Assembly (NCBI RefSeq): GCF_902779965.1
Contig: NZ_CACZDK010000006.1
Coordinates: forward strand, 62,001-126,000
Reading direction: 5' to 3'
DNA length: 64,000 nt
DNA from: Fibrobacter succinogenes
Lineage (GTDB): Bacteria; Fibrobacterota; Fibrobacteria; Fibrobacterales; Fibrobacteraceae
Positions 23,859 through 32,698 of the stretch are shown here, piece by piece. A program made the position numbers and the translations under genes. Numbering within the stretch: position 1 is the stretch's first letter; every line of letters starts with the position of its first letter. Below the pieces are notes generated by a model. It saw only the letters and a list, made by a program, of their open reading frames with translations, was not told where the DNA came from and searched no databases.

Positions 23859-24557
23859 ATGGCTTTTGATCCGTCTAAATACACCATTGCCAAGGCTCGC
23901 CCGCTTCCGGTGATTCTGATGCTTGACAGAAGTGGCAGTATGGAAGGTGAAAAGATTCTCCAGCTCAATGCTGCTGTGAACGAAATGATTGAGTCGTTCA
24001 AAACGGCTGGTCAGGGTGAAGTTGATGTCAATATCGCTGTCATCAGTTTTGGTAATGGAGGTGCAACTCTTGATTTGAAACTTCAGTCTGTTTCTACAAT
24101 TGAAAGCCTTCTTTGCTTGCAGGCTGATGGTATGACGCCTATGGGCATGGCGCTCCGTATGGCGAAGGATATGATTGAAGATAAAGACGAAATTCCCTCG
24201 AAGGGCTATCGTCCTGCAGTCGTTCTTGTTTCGGATGGAGCTCCTAATGATGACTGGGAAAAAAACATGGAAGATTTTGTCGGTAATGGACGCAGCTCTA
24301 AGTGCGAACGCTTCGCCATGGCAATTGGAACGTCTCAAGATGATCCTGTACTGAATAAGTTCCTTAGTGGTACAGAAAATAAGGTGTTCCTTGCTTCCGA
24401 AGCAAGCAAGATTCGTGACTTTTTCAAGTTCGTGACGATGAGTGTTTCTGTACGTAGTCGTTCGCAGAATCCTAATGCACTCCTTCCTGCATTGTCTAAT
24501 CCTTCTGCTCCGTCTCAGTTAGAAGATTTGGCTAAGGAATTGGGCTTCGACTTGTAA
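23859..24557 (+). CDS. TerY-like vWA-domain protein (first gene of defence operon)
   Basis: A 232-residue von Willebrand factor A domain of the TerY type. A complete MIDAS metal site is visible: D-R-S-G-S (D23, S25, S27), Thr93 in DGMTPMG, and Asp126 in VLVSDGAPND. vWA proteins of this group appear beside a PP2C phosphatase and a Ser/Thr kinase in tellurium/stress and defence loci, probably as a metal-dependent scaffold or phosphoprotein partner. The next three genes are exactly a second vWA, a PP2C and a kinase. A strong AGAGGAG site lies 8 nt before the ATG, 17 bp before the second vWA gene. Confidence 0.85.
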   Translation: MAFDPSKYTIAKARPLPVILMLDRSGSMEGEKILQLNAAVNEMIESFKTAGQGEVDVNIAVISFGNGGATLDLKLQSVSTIESLLCLQADGMTPMGMALRMAKDMIEDKDEIPSKGYRPAVVLVSDGAPNDDWEKNMEDFVGNGRSSKCERFAMAIGTSQDDPVLNKFLSGTENKVFLASEASKIRDFFKFVTMSVSVRSRSQNPNALLPALSNPSAPSQLEDLAKELGFDL

Positions 24558-24574
24558 TTCTGAGGGACCTTGGT

Positions 24575-25021
24575 ATGAAAGAGCTGTGTGTTATTGTTGA
24601 TGTTTCTGGCAGTATGTATGTCATGGGGAAACCTTTGATTATTGGTGGTATCTTGCAGACTCTTTCTGCTCTCGAAAAAATGGTGAATGAAGCAAATTCG
24701 TTCTCTGTTGTAAAAATGCAATGGGACGGTAGCGAGGCGGGGTTTGAAGCTCTTATCGAAAAATGCGATAAGAAAAATTCCTTACTTTTGACCGATGGTT
24801 ATTCTTTGTCCGATTCTTGTCGTAAATCGCGCGTCATAAAGAATTTTTTTGAAGATTCTAAAGATTCGTTGTACGTAGTTCTTTGCGGAGGCGATGCGCT
24901 AGATATATCATCTCATAGAGAATTTTCAAGAGTGAATGTGGTTCATGCCGAAGATATTTTGAAAGTTGTAGAAATCTTATTTGCAAAACAAGAGTGTTCT
25001 GCTGAAGAAGAGGGTTGGTGA
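24575..25021 (+). CDS. Small vWA-like protein with DxSGS motif
   Basis: A 148-residue product beginning MKELCVIVDVSGSMYVMG, a vWA first strand with the D-x-S-G-S metal motif at residues 9-13. It is about 60 residues shorter than a full vWA fold. A second acidic loop appears in SLLLTDGYSLSD, but the Thr element seen in the first vWA protein is not obvious, so the metal site may be incomplete. It could pair with the preceding vWA or act as a regulatory subunit. Its TGA overlaps the PP2C ATG (TGATG). Confidence 0.75.
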   Translation: MKELCVIVDVSGSMYVMGKPLIIGGILQTLSALEKMVNEANSFSVVKMQWDGSEAGFEALIEKCDKKNSLLLTDGYSLSDSCRKSRVIKNFFEDSKDSLYVVLCGGDALDISSHREFSRVNVVHAEDILKVVEILFAKQECSAEEEGW

Positions 25022-25743
25022 TGTTTGGATTTGGACGTTGCTTTGCGTGTGGTTCTAGCGTAATTGGACCATCTCATTTATTGCACGGAATCGTCAACCA
25101 AGATGCATTCCTTTTCAAAAAAAGAAGAAAGTATTCTCTCTTTGTCGTTTCAGATGGTATGGGCAGTAAGCCTTTTTCCGATATCGGCTCGAAAATGGCG
25201 TGTGAATCGGTGTCTAGGGAAATTGAACGTTTTGTGAAGAATCTCCATGAACGTGTTTCTGTTTCGAGTTTGTTCGAAAATATCGTTGAAACTTGGAAAA
25301 AGTCTGTGTTGCCGCACGAGGCAAAAGAATGTTCTGCAACATGTTTGTTTGTGCTTGTTACAAAAAATAAAATTTTAGTAGCAAGGCTTGGCGATGGAAT
25401 GGTTTGTCTTTTGGGTAATGAAGCTTCGCAAAGTATCGCATTGACAGATGATAAAGAAGGCTCGTTCTCCAATGCCACTTGTTCGTTGTCTGATTCTTTG
25501 GCCGTCCAGGAATTTAGATATGCTGTTTATGATCGATTACTTTATAAGGGCGTGGTCCTTTCAACGGATGGAATTTCGGCCGATATGAATTCGGGAAAAG
25601 AGATTCCGTTTGCAGAGGATATTTTTTGCGAATTGAAAAAAATGTTTTTCTGGAAGAGAAACTCTTTTTTGCGGAATGTAATGAATCATTGGCCTGTGCC
25701 GCACCATACGGACGATAAAACTCTTGTTGTAGCGGGGGTGTAA
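25021..25743 (+). CDS. PP2C-family serine/threonine phosphatase
   Basis: A 240-residue metal-dependent phosphatase. PP2C motifs are in order: NQD with D28, VVSDGMGS with D45-G46, ARLGDGMVCLL, GVVLSTDGISAD and the final HHTDDKTLVV. The metal-binding Asp residues are kept, so it should be active. The ATG at 25021 is preferred over an in-frame TTG two codons earlier because it overlaps the upstream stop. Together with the kinase it would set the phosphorylation state of one or more operon proteins. Confidence 0.85.
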   Translation: MFGFGRCFACGSSVIGPSHLLHGIVNQDAFLFKKRRKYSLFVVSDGMGSKPFSDIGSKMACESVSREIERFVKNLHERVSVSSLFENIVETWKKSVLPHEAKECSATCLFVLVTKNKILVARLGDGMVCLLGNEASQSIALTDDKEGSFSNATCSLSDSLAVQEFRYAVYDRLLYKGVVLSTDGISADMNSGKEIPFAEDIFCELKKMFFWKRNSFLRNVMNHWPVPHHTDDKTLVVAGV

Positions 25744-27227
25744 TGCAAGATACTGATGAAAATGTTTTTTATTTGCTGGATAGCGACGATAAACGCGTTG
25801 AACTAAAGAGTGTGCTAGATTCCTACGGCTATTCGCATGTGATTGTTAAGAAACTCAGTCAGGGTGGGCAAGGTGTAGTGTGCTTGACTAAAAATCCTGA
25901 AGTGGTGATAAAATTTGCCTTGGATTCTAAAGGGCGCCTTATTAGCAAAGACAAGAATAAAGATACGTTTTTAAAGAATGATTTTTCTTTTCAGGCGATA
26001 ATGCAAAAACCTTTCCCGGAAAGACTTCATTTAGCTTATCCGATGGCTCGCCTTGCTGATTATTCTGGATATGTCATGCGCCTTATGGGGGATATGGCAA
26101 GTTTTTCTAGTCTTGTTCCTGTAGATAAAGATGGAATAAAGCGCATGTCAGAAGATGGTGGGCATAGAAGGCGTTTTGATTTGCTTGCAAAACTTGCCGC
26201 GTTGTTGGCTAAAATCCACAGCGTTGGGATGGTTTATAGCGACTTGTCTCCAAACAATGTGTTTATCACAAAAAATTCGGCGTTGGTGACACAGAATGTG
26301 TGGCTTATAGATTCCGATAACGTGTTTATTTCTGGCGAAGATGTTGATAAACTAGTTTACACTCCGCGTTATGCTGCTCCGGAACTTTTCAAGGGTGAGC
26401 CTTGTACTCAATGGAGCGATGTTTATTCGTTTGCGACGCTTGCGTTTGAATCGCTTGCGGCACTCCACCCGTTTGCGGGTGAAAAAGCAAATAGCGGAAG
26501 TGATGGCGATGACTGGGATGCATCTGTGAAAAAAGATGAAGAGCGAAAACTGCCGGATGTTGATCCTCGGTATTCTGGAAAAATTCCTTGGGTTGAGGAT
26601 GTTGAAGATGATGCGAATCATACAAAGGATGGCTTGCCTCGACAGAATTTCTTGACCGATGAAACGTTCACGTTATTCAATATGACTTTTTCAGAAGATG
26701 GTCGTGAATGTCCCAAAAATCGTGCGACGGCGGTACTTTGGGCGAGGGCATTTGCTCATTCTCATGCACAGAGCGTATGTTGTCCTGTTTGTCACATGAG
26801 CTTTATCTATGACGAAAAACAAAAGAAATGTCCTTGGTGCGGAAAAAAATTACCGCGGATTATTGCTTTAAAAGATGAAAGCGGATCAGTCGTATTCGCT
26901 CATGAGTTGAATTTCAATGATGAGGGGGCGTGCACTGCTTTTCCGTTGCCGAAACATATTTTTACGCCGTTTTCCATAAATGATTTTTTCTGTGGTGCTT
27001 TTGAGGTCCGTTCTGTAAATTATAACGGTTTTGGAATTGAATTTTCTTTGCAACCTCTATTTGCTACGGATTACGATTGCTTTATCGTTATTGACGGAAA
27101 AGAAGAAAAAATCACAGGACGTTATATTCTACAATTAAAAAATAAAGAAACTTATTCGATTAAGTGCGTCTGTAGGAATGGTTGGACTCGGACCCTCGCG
27201 ATTGAAATCTCGGAGAAAAGCAAATGA
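25743..27227 (+). CDS. Ser/Thr protein kinase with C-terminal zinc ribbon
   Basis: A 494-residue kinase. Gly-rich loop LSQGGQGVV (residues ~38-46), ATP-binding Lys in VVIKFA (K57), catalytic loop YSDLSPNN (D167, N172), a modified DFG-position LIDSDN (D190) and YAAPELF. A stretch of acidic residues is inserted in the C-lobe (about 250-300). After the kinase comes a zinc ribbon C347-x2-C350...C363-x2-C366 and a ~120-residue beta-rich tail with no family match. The catalytic residues support activity. It overlaps the PP2C stop by 1 nt and the helicase start by 4 nt, so phosphatase, kinase and helicase are translationally coupled. Confidence 0.88.
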   Translation: MQDTDENVFYLLDSDDKRVELKSVLDSYGYSHVIVKKLSQGGQGVVCLTKNPEVVIKFALDSKGRLISKDKNKDTFLKNDFSFQAIMQKPFPERLHLAYPMARLADYSGYVMRLMGDMASFSSLVPVDKDGIKRMSEDGGHRRRFDLLAKLAALLAKIHSVGMVYSDLSPNNVFITKNSALVTQNVWLIDSDNVFISGEDVDKLVYTPRYAAPELFKGEPCTQWSDVYSFATLAFESLAALHPFAGEKANSGSDGDDWDASVKKDEERKLPDVDPRYSGKIPWVEDVEDDANHTKDGLPRQNFLTDETFTLFNMTFSEDGRECPKNRATAVLWARAFAHSHAQSVCCPVCHMSFIYDEKQKKCPWCGKKLPRIIALKDESGSVVFAHELNFNDEGACTAFPLPKHIFTPFSINDFFCGAFEVRSVNYNGFGIEFSLQPLFATDYDCFIVIDGKEEKITGRYILQLKNKETYSIKCVCRNGWTRTLAIEISEKSK

Positions 27228-30200
27228 TGGATGTGAATCATATTGAGACTATTCCTTTTTACGAGAATATTCAAGCAGTGTATGCTGTTTCGTCCGTTTC
27301 TCATGTTGAAATGGGGCTGGCAACGATTTTAAGAAACCCTGATCGCCATAATTATCTTATCCGCACAAGCAAAGGGGTTGTGGAATTTGATTTTAGGAGT
27401 AAGCAGGATAAGGAAAATATTAATTCCTGTTTTTGTCAAGGCCGTTCTCACATTTGCAATGTGAAATCGGTTTCGCATGACGGTAGCTTCATTTTTGATT
27501 TTTATGTATTTGCGGGATCTGTTGATGATTTTGGCGATGTCGTGATTTTAGCCGAGGAAGAAAAACTTGGTAAACTTCAGGGTAAAAAATCAAGTATTGA
27601 AGAATGTCGAAAAAAACTTGCTGAAAATTGCACGATAAAGCTGAATGGTGAATCTTATTTTATCATGCAAGGGGATTATGAACCTCTGAAAGATGATGAA
27701 GAGGATGCGGAACATGATGAAACGAGAAAAGCAGAACTTGGTGGCGCTTTTTCAATTTTGTGTAACCATTTTGGAAAATGCTATGCTGTGAAAGTTCAGC
27801 AGAAATGCTTGTCATCGACAGGAACTGCAAAATACTTTACAGTGACGGGGACTACTCCTCGTAAAAATATTCGTCCTGCTTGCAATTTTCATTTGATAAA
27901 AGCAAACCTGACTTTTTCGGATCAGAGAACGGAGGCTTCTGAATACAATATTGAAAAACTCAAAAATCTAATTGAAAAAAGCGGAAGCTATTTAAAAGCA
28001 TGGCGTGAATATACTGCTGCTCGAGGGAACCGTATTTTGGCTCAGGCTCGAAAATTTGGTGTTTTGCACTATGTTGAGTATACTCCGATTTCGCAGGATT
28101 CCGTTAGGCTTTATTTTAAAGCAAATATTTCTAATAAAATTAGAGAGTCTTCTGTAGAAGAACTTATTCTTAGCCCGAATTCGAAGGAACTCCCACTTTT
28201 TTTGCAAGATGAAAAAAGCGATTTTCTCGACTATTGCGAAAAGAAGTTTTCGGCGGAGAAGGAGCGTAAAGAAAAGGAGAAAAATAAAAAATTAGATAAT
28301 TCCCAAGACGATGAAGTCGTTTGTCCTATTGTTGATTATAAGGACAACTGGATTCGGGTTTCGATTTCGGCGGGAAATATTCCTCACAAGGGATATGTTG
28401 TTATGTCCATGGTTGGCGAGGAAAGTCAGATTAATCGTCAGCAGGAAGCGTGGAAGCTGGTTTCTAGTGGACAAGCTGGAATAAATTCATTGGGGAATAT
28501 TCTGGAAGGTAGCTTTGATTTTATACCATCTGGTAGCGCCCCTTCGAAGTTGCATATATCTAATCGCGTGAGGGAAAAAATTTTCAAAAATCCGCCAACG
28601 GATCGCCAACTTGAAGCGATTAATGTGGGGCTATCTACTCCAGAAATTGCTCTTATTCAGGGACCTCCGGGAACGGGTAAGACGACTGTCATAACGGCGA
28701 TTCTTGAAATTTTGAATGAGGTTCAGGATAAACGTGGTGTAACTGCGGGGCGTGTCTTGGCGACTTCATATCAGCATGATGCTGTTGAAAATATGATTGA
28801 ACGTATTCGAGTGAATGCCTTGCCGACATGGAAATATGGAAAGCGTCGTAATTCTCAAGGGAATTACAATGACCATATAGATTCTTGGTGCAGCGAAATC
28901 GAGGAACGAGTTCTTTCTATCCATCCTGATGTTCAGATTTCACATGAAGAAGAAATTCTAGCTGAAAAAATTGCTGAATATAGAATTTCGCCATTGCCAG
29001 AAAATAAAGAGAATCTACTTGATTATATTGGGCTTCTCCCTGTATCAGAGGACTTGGCTTCAGAGGCTCGGAATCTTTTGTTGCGTAATAGCAAAGAATC
29101 ATATAGTTCTGATAAGATCCTGCTTAGAAAAATTCATTCGCTTAGAACGACTGAAAAGTCATATTCTGATGATGGTGTGAACCGTGTAAAAGAATTGTAT
29201 TTCGCACTAGAAAAAAATTGGCTGCCAGAACATAAAGCATGGGAATCTTTTTTAATGGATTTGATTGAGGGTTCTTCTGTGTTGAGCCTGCTCGAGCAAC
29301 TTGTAAAACTTGCCGAATTGAAGATCGAATTGCTTGAAGAATTTTCGCCAAGGCCTGCTTATTATGTGGCAGAAGTTGATGACGATGTCATTTCGTTGTG
29401 CAATAAGGTTGTAGATTTCTTGACTCTTCTTCGCAGTAAGAAAAGTAAGAAAGACTTGATTATTGCTGATTGGATAGAAGCTTTGCGTACGGGGCATCAG
29501 GCTTTTGCACGTGCGATAAAGGACTGCGATTTTGTTTATGCGGCAACTAGCCAGCAATCGGTAGGTAAAGATATTGCTCGCCAAAAGAAATCTGTTGAAT
29601 TGGTGAATAGCCCTTATGTACGGCTGTACGATACCGTTATTGTAGATGAAGCCGCCCGTGCGACACCGCCAGATTTGCTTATCCCGATGTGCAATGCTGT
29701 TAAACGTATCATTCTTGTGGGGGATCATCGTCAACTTCCACAATTGGTAGATGATGACTTGTGTAGTGATGTCTATAAAAAGGCTCAACAAGATATTGAA
29801 TCCCAAGATGAATCGACTTCGGATGAAGAAAATGTCGGTGATGCTTACGAAAAAGCGTTTAAATTAAGCCTTTTTGAATTGTTGTTCAAGAAACTCAAGG
29901 ATTTGGAAGAAAGGGATGGAATAAAGCGTACTATTACATTGGATAAGCAGTTCCGTATGCATCCTGTTTTAGGAAAATTCTGTTCGCGTCTTTTTTATGA
30001 ACCTTATGGGGAGGGGTATGAATCGCCTCGTCCGGCAAGTGAATTTACTCATAATCTCCCTGGAATTGAAAATAAGGCTGCTGTTTGGATTGATGTCCCT
30101 AAAGAATGTGGTAAAGAACAGAAATACGGAACGAGCCGAATTCGTGAGTGTGAAGCTGACTGTATTGTTGAAAAAATGATGGAATTTGTTCGGAGCCAAA

Positions 30201-30598
30201 GTGCTGTTTCTAGAGAAAAAAAACTGAGTTTTGGTATAATTACGTTTTATAGCGCTCAACGGGATTTAATCAAGCAGAAACTTAGACGTTACGAAAAAGA
30301 ACTGAAAAATTCCGTCACTTATAAAGTGGGAACCGTCGATGCGTTTCAGGGAATGGAATTTGATGTCGTGTTTCTTTCTGTTGTCCGCTCAAACGGTGTG
30401 ATTGATTTCTTGACTCCCAATCGACTTTGCGTTAGTATGTCTCGTCAGAAAAAGGTTCTTATTGCTGTCGGATGCAGTGATTTTATGACTTCAGCGGAAT
30501 CACGAAATCAAAAAATTCCGGCGATGGCGGAGTTTTATGATTTATGTGCAGGAAAGAATGACGAAGGATATGGAGCGGTGTTGACATGGAAAAAATAA
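27224..30598 (+). CDS. Large SF1 helicase (Upf1/DNA2-like)
   Basis: A 1124-residue superfamily 1 helicase. Walker A is GPPGTGKTT at residues 480-488, Walker B DEAA at 808-811 (VIVDEAARATPPDLLIPM), then GDHRQLPQL, QFRMHP, and C-terminal VGTVDAFQGMEFDVVFLSVVRSN and SMSRQKK. This motif set is of the Upf1-like subgroup, which works on RNA or DNA. A long (~320 residue) insertion of mixed helical sequence separates motifs I and II. Residues 1-440 are N-terminal and unassigned. ATGA overlap with the kinase, 13-nt overlap with the HEPN gene. Confidence 0.88.
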   Translation: MMDVNHIETIPFYENIQAVYAVSSVSHVEMGLATILRNPDRHNYLIRTSKGVVEFDFRSKQDKENINSCFCQGRSHICNVKSVSHDGSFIFDFYVFAGSVDDFGDVVILAEEEKLGKLQGKKSSIEECRKKLAENCTIKLNGESYFIMQGDYEPLKDDEEDAEHDETRKAELGGAFSILCNHFGKCYAVKVQQKCLSSTGTAKYFTVTGTTPRKNIRPACNFHLIKANLTFSDQRTEASEYNIEKLKNLIEKSGSYLKAWREYTAARGNRILAQARKFGVLHYVEYTPISQDSVRLYFKANISNKIRESSVEELILSPNSKELPLFLQDEKSDFLDYCEKKFSAEKERKEKEKNKKLDNSQDDEVVCPIVDYKDNWIRVSISAGNIPHKGYVVMSMVGEESQINRQQEAWKLVSSGQAGINSLGNILEGSFDFIPSGSAPSKLHISNRVREKIFKNPPTDRQLEAINVGLSTPEIALIQGPPGTGKTTVITAILEILNEVQDKRGVTAGRVLATSYQHDAVENMIERIRVNALPTWKYGKRRNSQGNYNDHIDSWCSEIEERVLSIHPDVQISHEEEILAEKIAEYRISPLPENKENLLDYIGLLPVSEDLASEARNLLLRNSKESYSSDKILLRKIHSLRTTEKSYSDDGVNRVKELYFALEKNWLPEHKAWESFLMDLIEGSSVLSLLEQLVKLAELKIELLEEFSPRPAYYVAEVDDDVISLCNKVVDFLTLLRSKKSKKDLIIADWIEALRTGHQAFARAIKDCDFVYAATSQQSVGKDIARQKKSVELVNSPYVRLYDTVIVDEAARATPPDLLIPMCNAVKRIILVGDHRQLPQLVDDDLCSDVYKKAQQDIESQDESTSDEENVGDAYEKAFKLSLFELLFKKLKDLEERDGIKRTITLDKQFRMHPVLGKFCSRLFYEPYGEGYESPRPASEFTHNLPGIENKAAVWIDVPKECGKEQKYGTSRIRECEADCIVEKMMEFVRSQSAVSREKKLSFGIITFYSAQRDLIKQKLRRYEKELKNSVTYKVGTVDAFQGMEFDVVFLSVVRSNGVIDFLTPNRLCVSMSRQKKVLIAVGCSDFMTSAESRNQKIPAMAEFYDLCAGKNDEGYGAVLTWKK

Positions 30599-32655
30599 TT
30601 GGTGGAAAAGAATGGAATAGTCCATTCCCGGTGAGCGTTCGTCAGAAAATTTTGTGGCCTTGCTACGAGTTTATCGTTCAGGCGGAAGGCATCGATAGCT
30701 ACGAAAGAAACATCATCGAAGAGATAATTCTTCGCCTTGCAAATATCAAGGAGACTGATACTAAAGCAATTGCCTTGGATACCGGCCTTGAAGAAGATCT
30801 CGTCTCTTTTATGCAATCCCGTCTCGAACAGCATGGGGCCCTTGATAATTGCTATCGAATAACAGATGTAGGGTTGCTGAGGTTGGGTGAAATGATAGAA
30901 AACCATAGAAGCTCGATTCATGTCTATGTGGATGCCGTATCCGGAGAACTAATCCCTTATTTTAGCATGTTGAATGATAATGAACAGTTTAGGTATTCGT
31001 TTGGAAAAGATGACGTTGATGATGCGGGTAGGTCATTTTTTAGGTACAAAGGTTATTCTTCTGCGGGGTTGGAATCTGATGAATTAGAAATAGCTTTTAA
31101 GCTCCATTATAATAAGGAGTATAATGAAATTCCCTCAAAAGGCGATGTGACAGCGATGCTTCATAAGCTTTATCCTAATAGGGACGGTCTCTGTGTTTCC
31201 GTGGAATTAAATCAAAGCAAGTCTAAAAATCTGAGATGGTTTTTGATTGATGTTTTTCAACCGGAAGGTTCATCACGTGATTGGGTGTTTACTGATGGTT
31301 TTGGCAAAATTACATCGTTTTTCTCGGTGAAAAGAATCCAAGATGAAGTTGACAGAAAATATATTTCTGAACTTCGTGAAAAATTGCAGGTAAAAACAAA
31401 TTTCCAAGCAAAAACTTCTATAAAACTGGCAGAAGAAAAGTATCCGATGTTAAAAGATAAGCTTGATTCTGCTCAGAAATGTATGAAGGAACTTAGACTG
31501 TTTGTCGATTCGCCTGATAAGGAAGAAACTCTGCACTCTGCGATGACCGATTCTGTTATCTATTTGACTCAGCTTATGGAATGGGTCCTGTTCTATATCT
31601 TGCATAAAAAATCAAACGAGTATCATGTGAGAATGGTTCTCACTGAAAATAGAAAGACGTTCAATAATAAAGAGTCTTACCATATTAATGGTGGATTGGC
31701 TACGCGGTGTGCTCGGAATCTTGGCTTTGAAGTTGGCGTGACTGAAAAAAAATCGTTCTGTCAACGTAATGGAAAACTTTGGAATTCGTTTGTAGAAACG
31801 CCTAAGTTATTACCTCTTTTGGATGTCCTTTTGATTTCTTTATATGAAAAAGGATGGCTTCAGGATTTTGCTCGTGATTATTCTGATTTTTTGTGTATTC
31901 TTGTTGACTTGAATGATAAGCGAAATCAGGGATTTCATAGCGGTTCTGTGAACCGTATGGATGAATTTTCGGCCCATATCGAAGAGGCGTATCAAGAAAT
32001 TCTTGATTTTATGAAAAAAGGATTGAATGTAAAGATTAATGAATCAAGTGAATTTACCTTTGAAGAAAAAATCACTTTGCAGAATGAACGGAATTCTGCG
32101 ATAACCCGTGTAGAACAGTCTCTTGGCTTTGCTCTTTGCCAAACATTAGATGCTACTTTGATTGGTTTTGTTACGGATATGGAACGTCGTGGAACAGATT
32201 CTAAAACTTTAAATAATGCGATCATCCTTGATCAATACCGAATTTTGGAGAATTTGTTTAAATCGGTAAATGAGTGCCTTGATAATGAATTGGTACATTC
32301 AGATTGGCTTGCAAAAGTCAAAGGTGCCGGTTTTGGTATACCAGAAGAAAAGGAATTTAAAACATTACTTAGGACTAAAGAAGAAAAGATTCGTTCTGCT
32401 TTGAATAGAAAAAATTCTTCTATGAATGCGGCTTGTATCGCTTTTTGCATTCTTGCAGATAAAAACTTGTTGCGTGGTATATCATCGAAGTGGCATGATA
32501 TGTTGGCAGATGTTTGCTATGTCGTAAACAAACGATCTCATGGCGAAATTCCAACTTCGATAGATTGTGATAGAGCGTTAAAGATAAAGGAACGAATTGT
32601 TGAACTGATTCGCTATTTTGCTGAAAAGGGATTTTTAACAAGTCGATTGTCTTAG
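30586..32655 (+). CDS. Tandem HEPN-domain protein, predicted ribonuclease
   Basis: 689 residues without a named family. Residues ~36-105 look like a winged helix (EEIILRLANIKETDTKAIALDTGL..). Two C-terminal helical units end in HEPN-type signatures. The first is DLNDKRNQGFHSG with R446-N447-x3-H451, the R-x4-H active site of HEPN RNases. The second is VVNKRSHGE (647-652), the same spacing with Arg replaced by Val, hence probably inactive. Each is followed by the expected amphipathic helix (EEAYQEILDFMK; ALKIKERIVELIRY). HEPN pairs with one dead copy are known from toxin and CRISPR RNases. It would cut RNA when the operon is triggered; the target is unknown. A 40-nt gap follows before the McrB-like gene. 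Confidence 0.65.
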   Translation: MEKIIGGKEWNSPFPVSVRQKILWPCYEFIVQAEGIDSYERNIIEEIILRLANIKETDTKAIALDTGLEEDLVSFMQSRLEQHGALDNCYRITDVGLLRLGEMIENHRSSIHVYVDAVSGELIPYFSMLNDNEQFRYSFGKDDVDDAGRSFFRYKGYSSAGLESDELEIAFKLHYNKEYNEIPSKGDVTAMLHKLYPNRDGLCVSVELNQSKSKNLRWFLIDVFQPEGSSRDWVFTDGFGKITSFFSVKRIQDEVDRKYISELREKLQVKTNFQAKTSIKLAEEKYPMLKDKLDSAQKCMKELRLFVDSPDKEETLHSAMTDSVIYLTQLMEWVLFYILHKKSNEYHVRMVLTENRKTFNNKESYHINGGLATRCARNLGFEVGVTEKKSFCQRNGKLWNSFVETPKLLPLLDVLLISLYEKGWLQDFARDYSDFLCILVDLNDKRNQGFHSGSVNRMDEFSAHIEEAYQEILDFMKKGLNVKINESSEFTFEEKITLQNERNSAITRVEQSLGFALCQTLDATLIGFVTDMERRGTDSKTLNNAIILDQYRILENLFKSVNECLDNELVHSDWLAKVKGAGFGIPEEKEFKTLLRTKEEKIRSALNRKNSSMNAACIAFCILADKNLLRGISSKWHDMLADVCYVVNKRSHGEIPTSIDCDRALKIKERIVELIRYFAEKGFLTSRLS

Positions 32656-32698
32656 GATAAATCGCTATTGAGTTTTAAATATAAAATGGAGAAAAATG

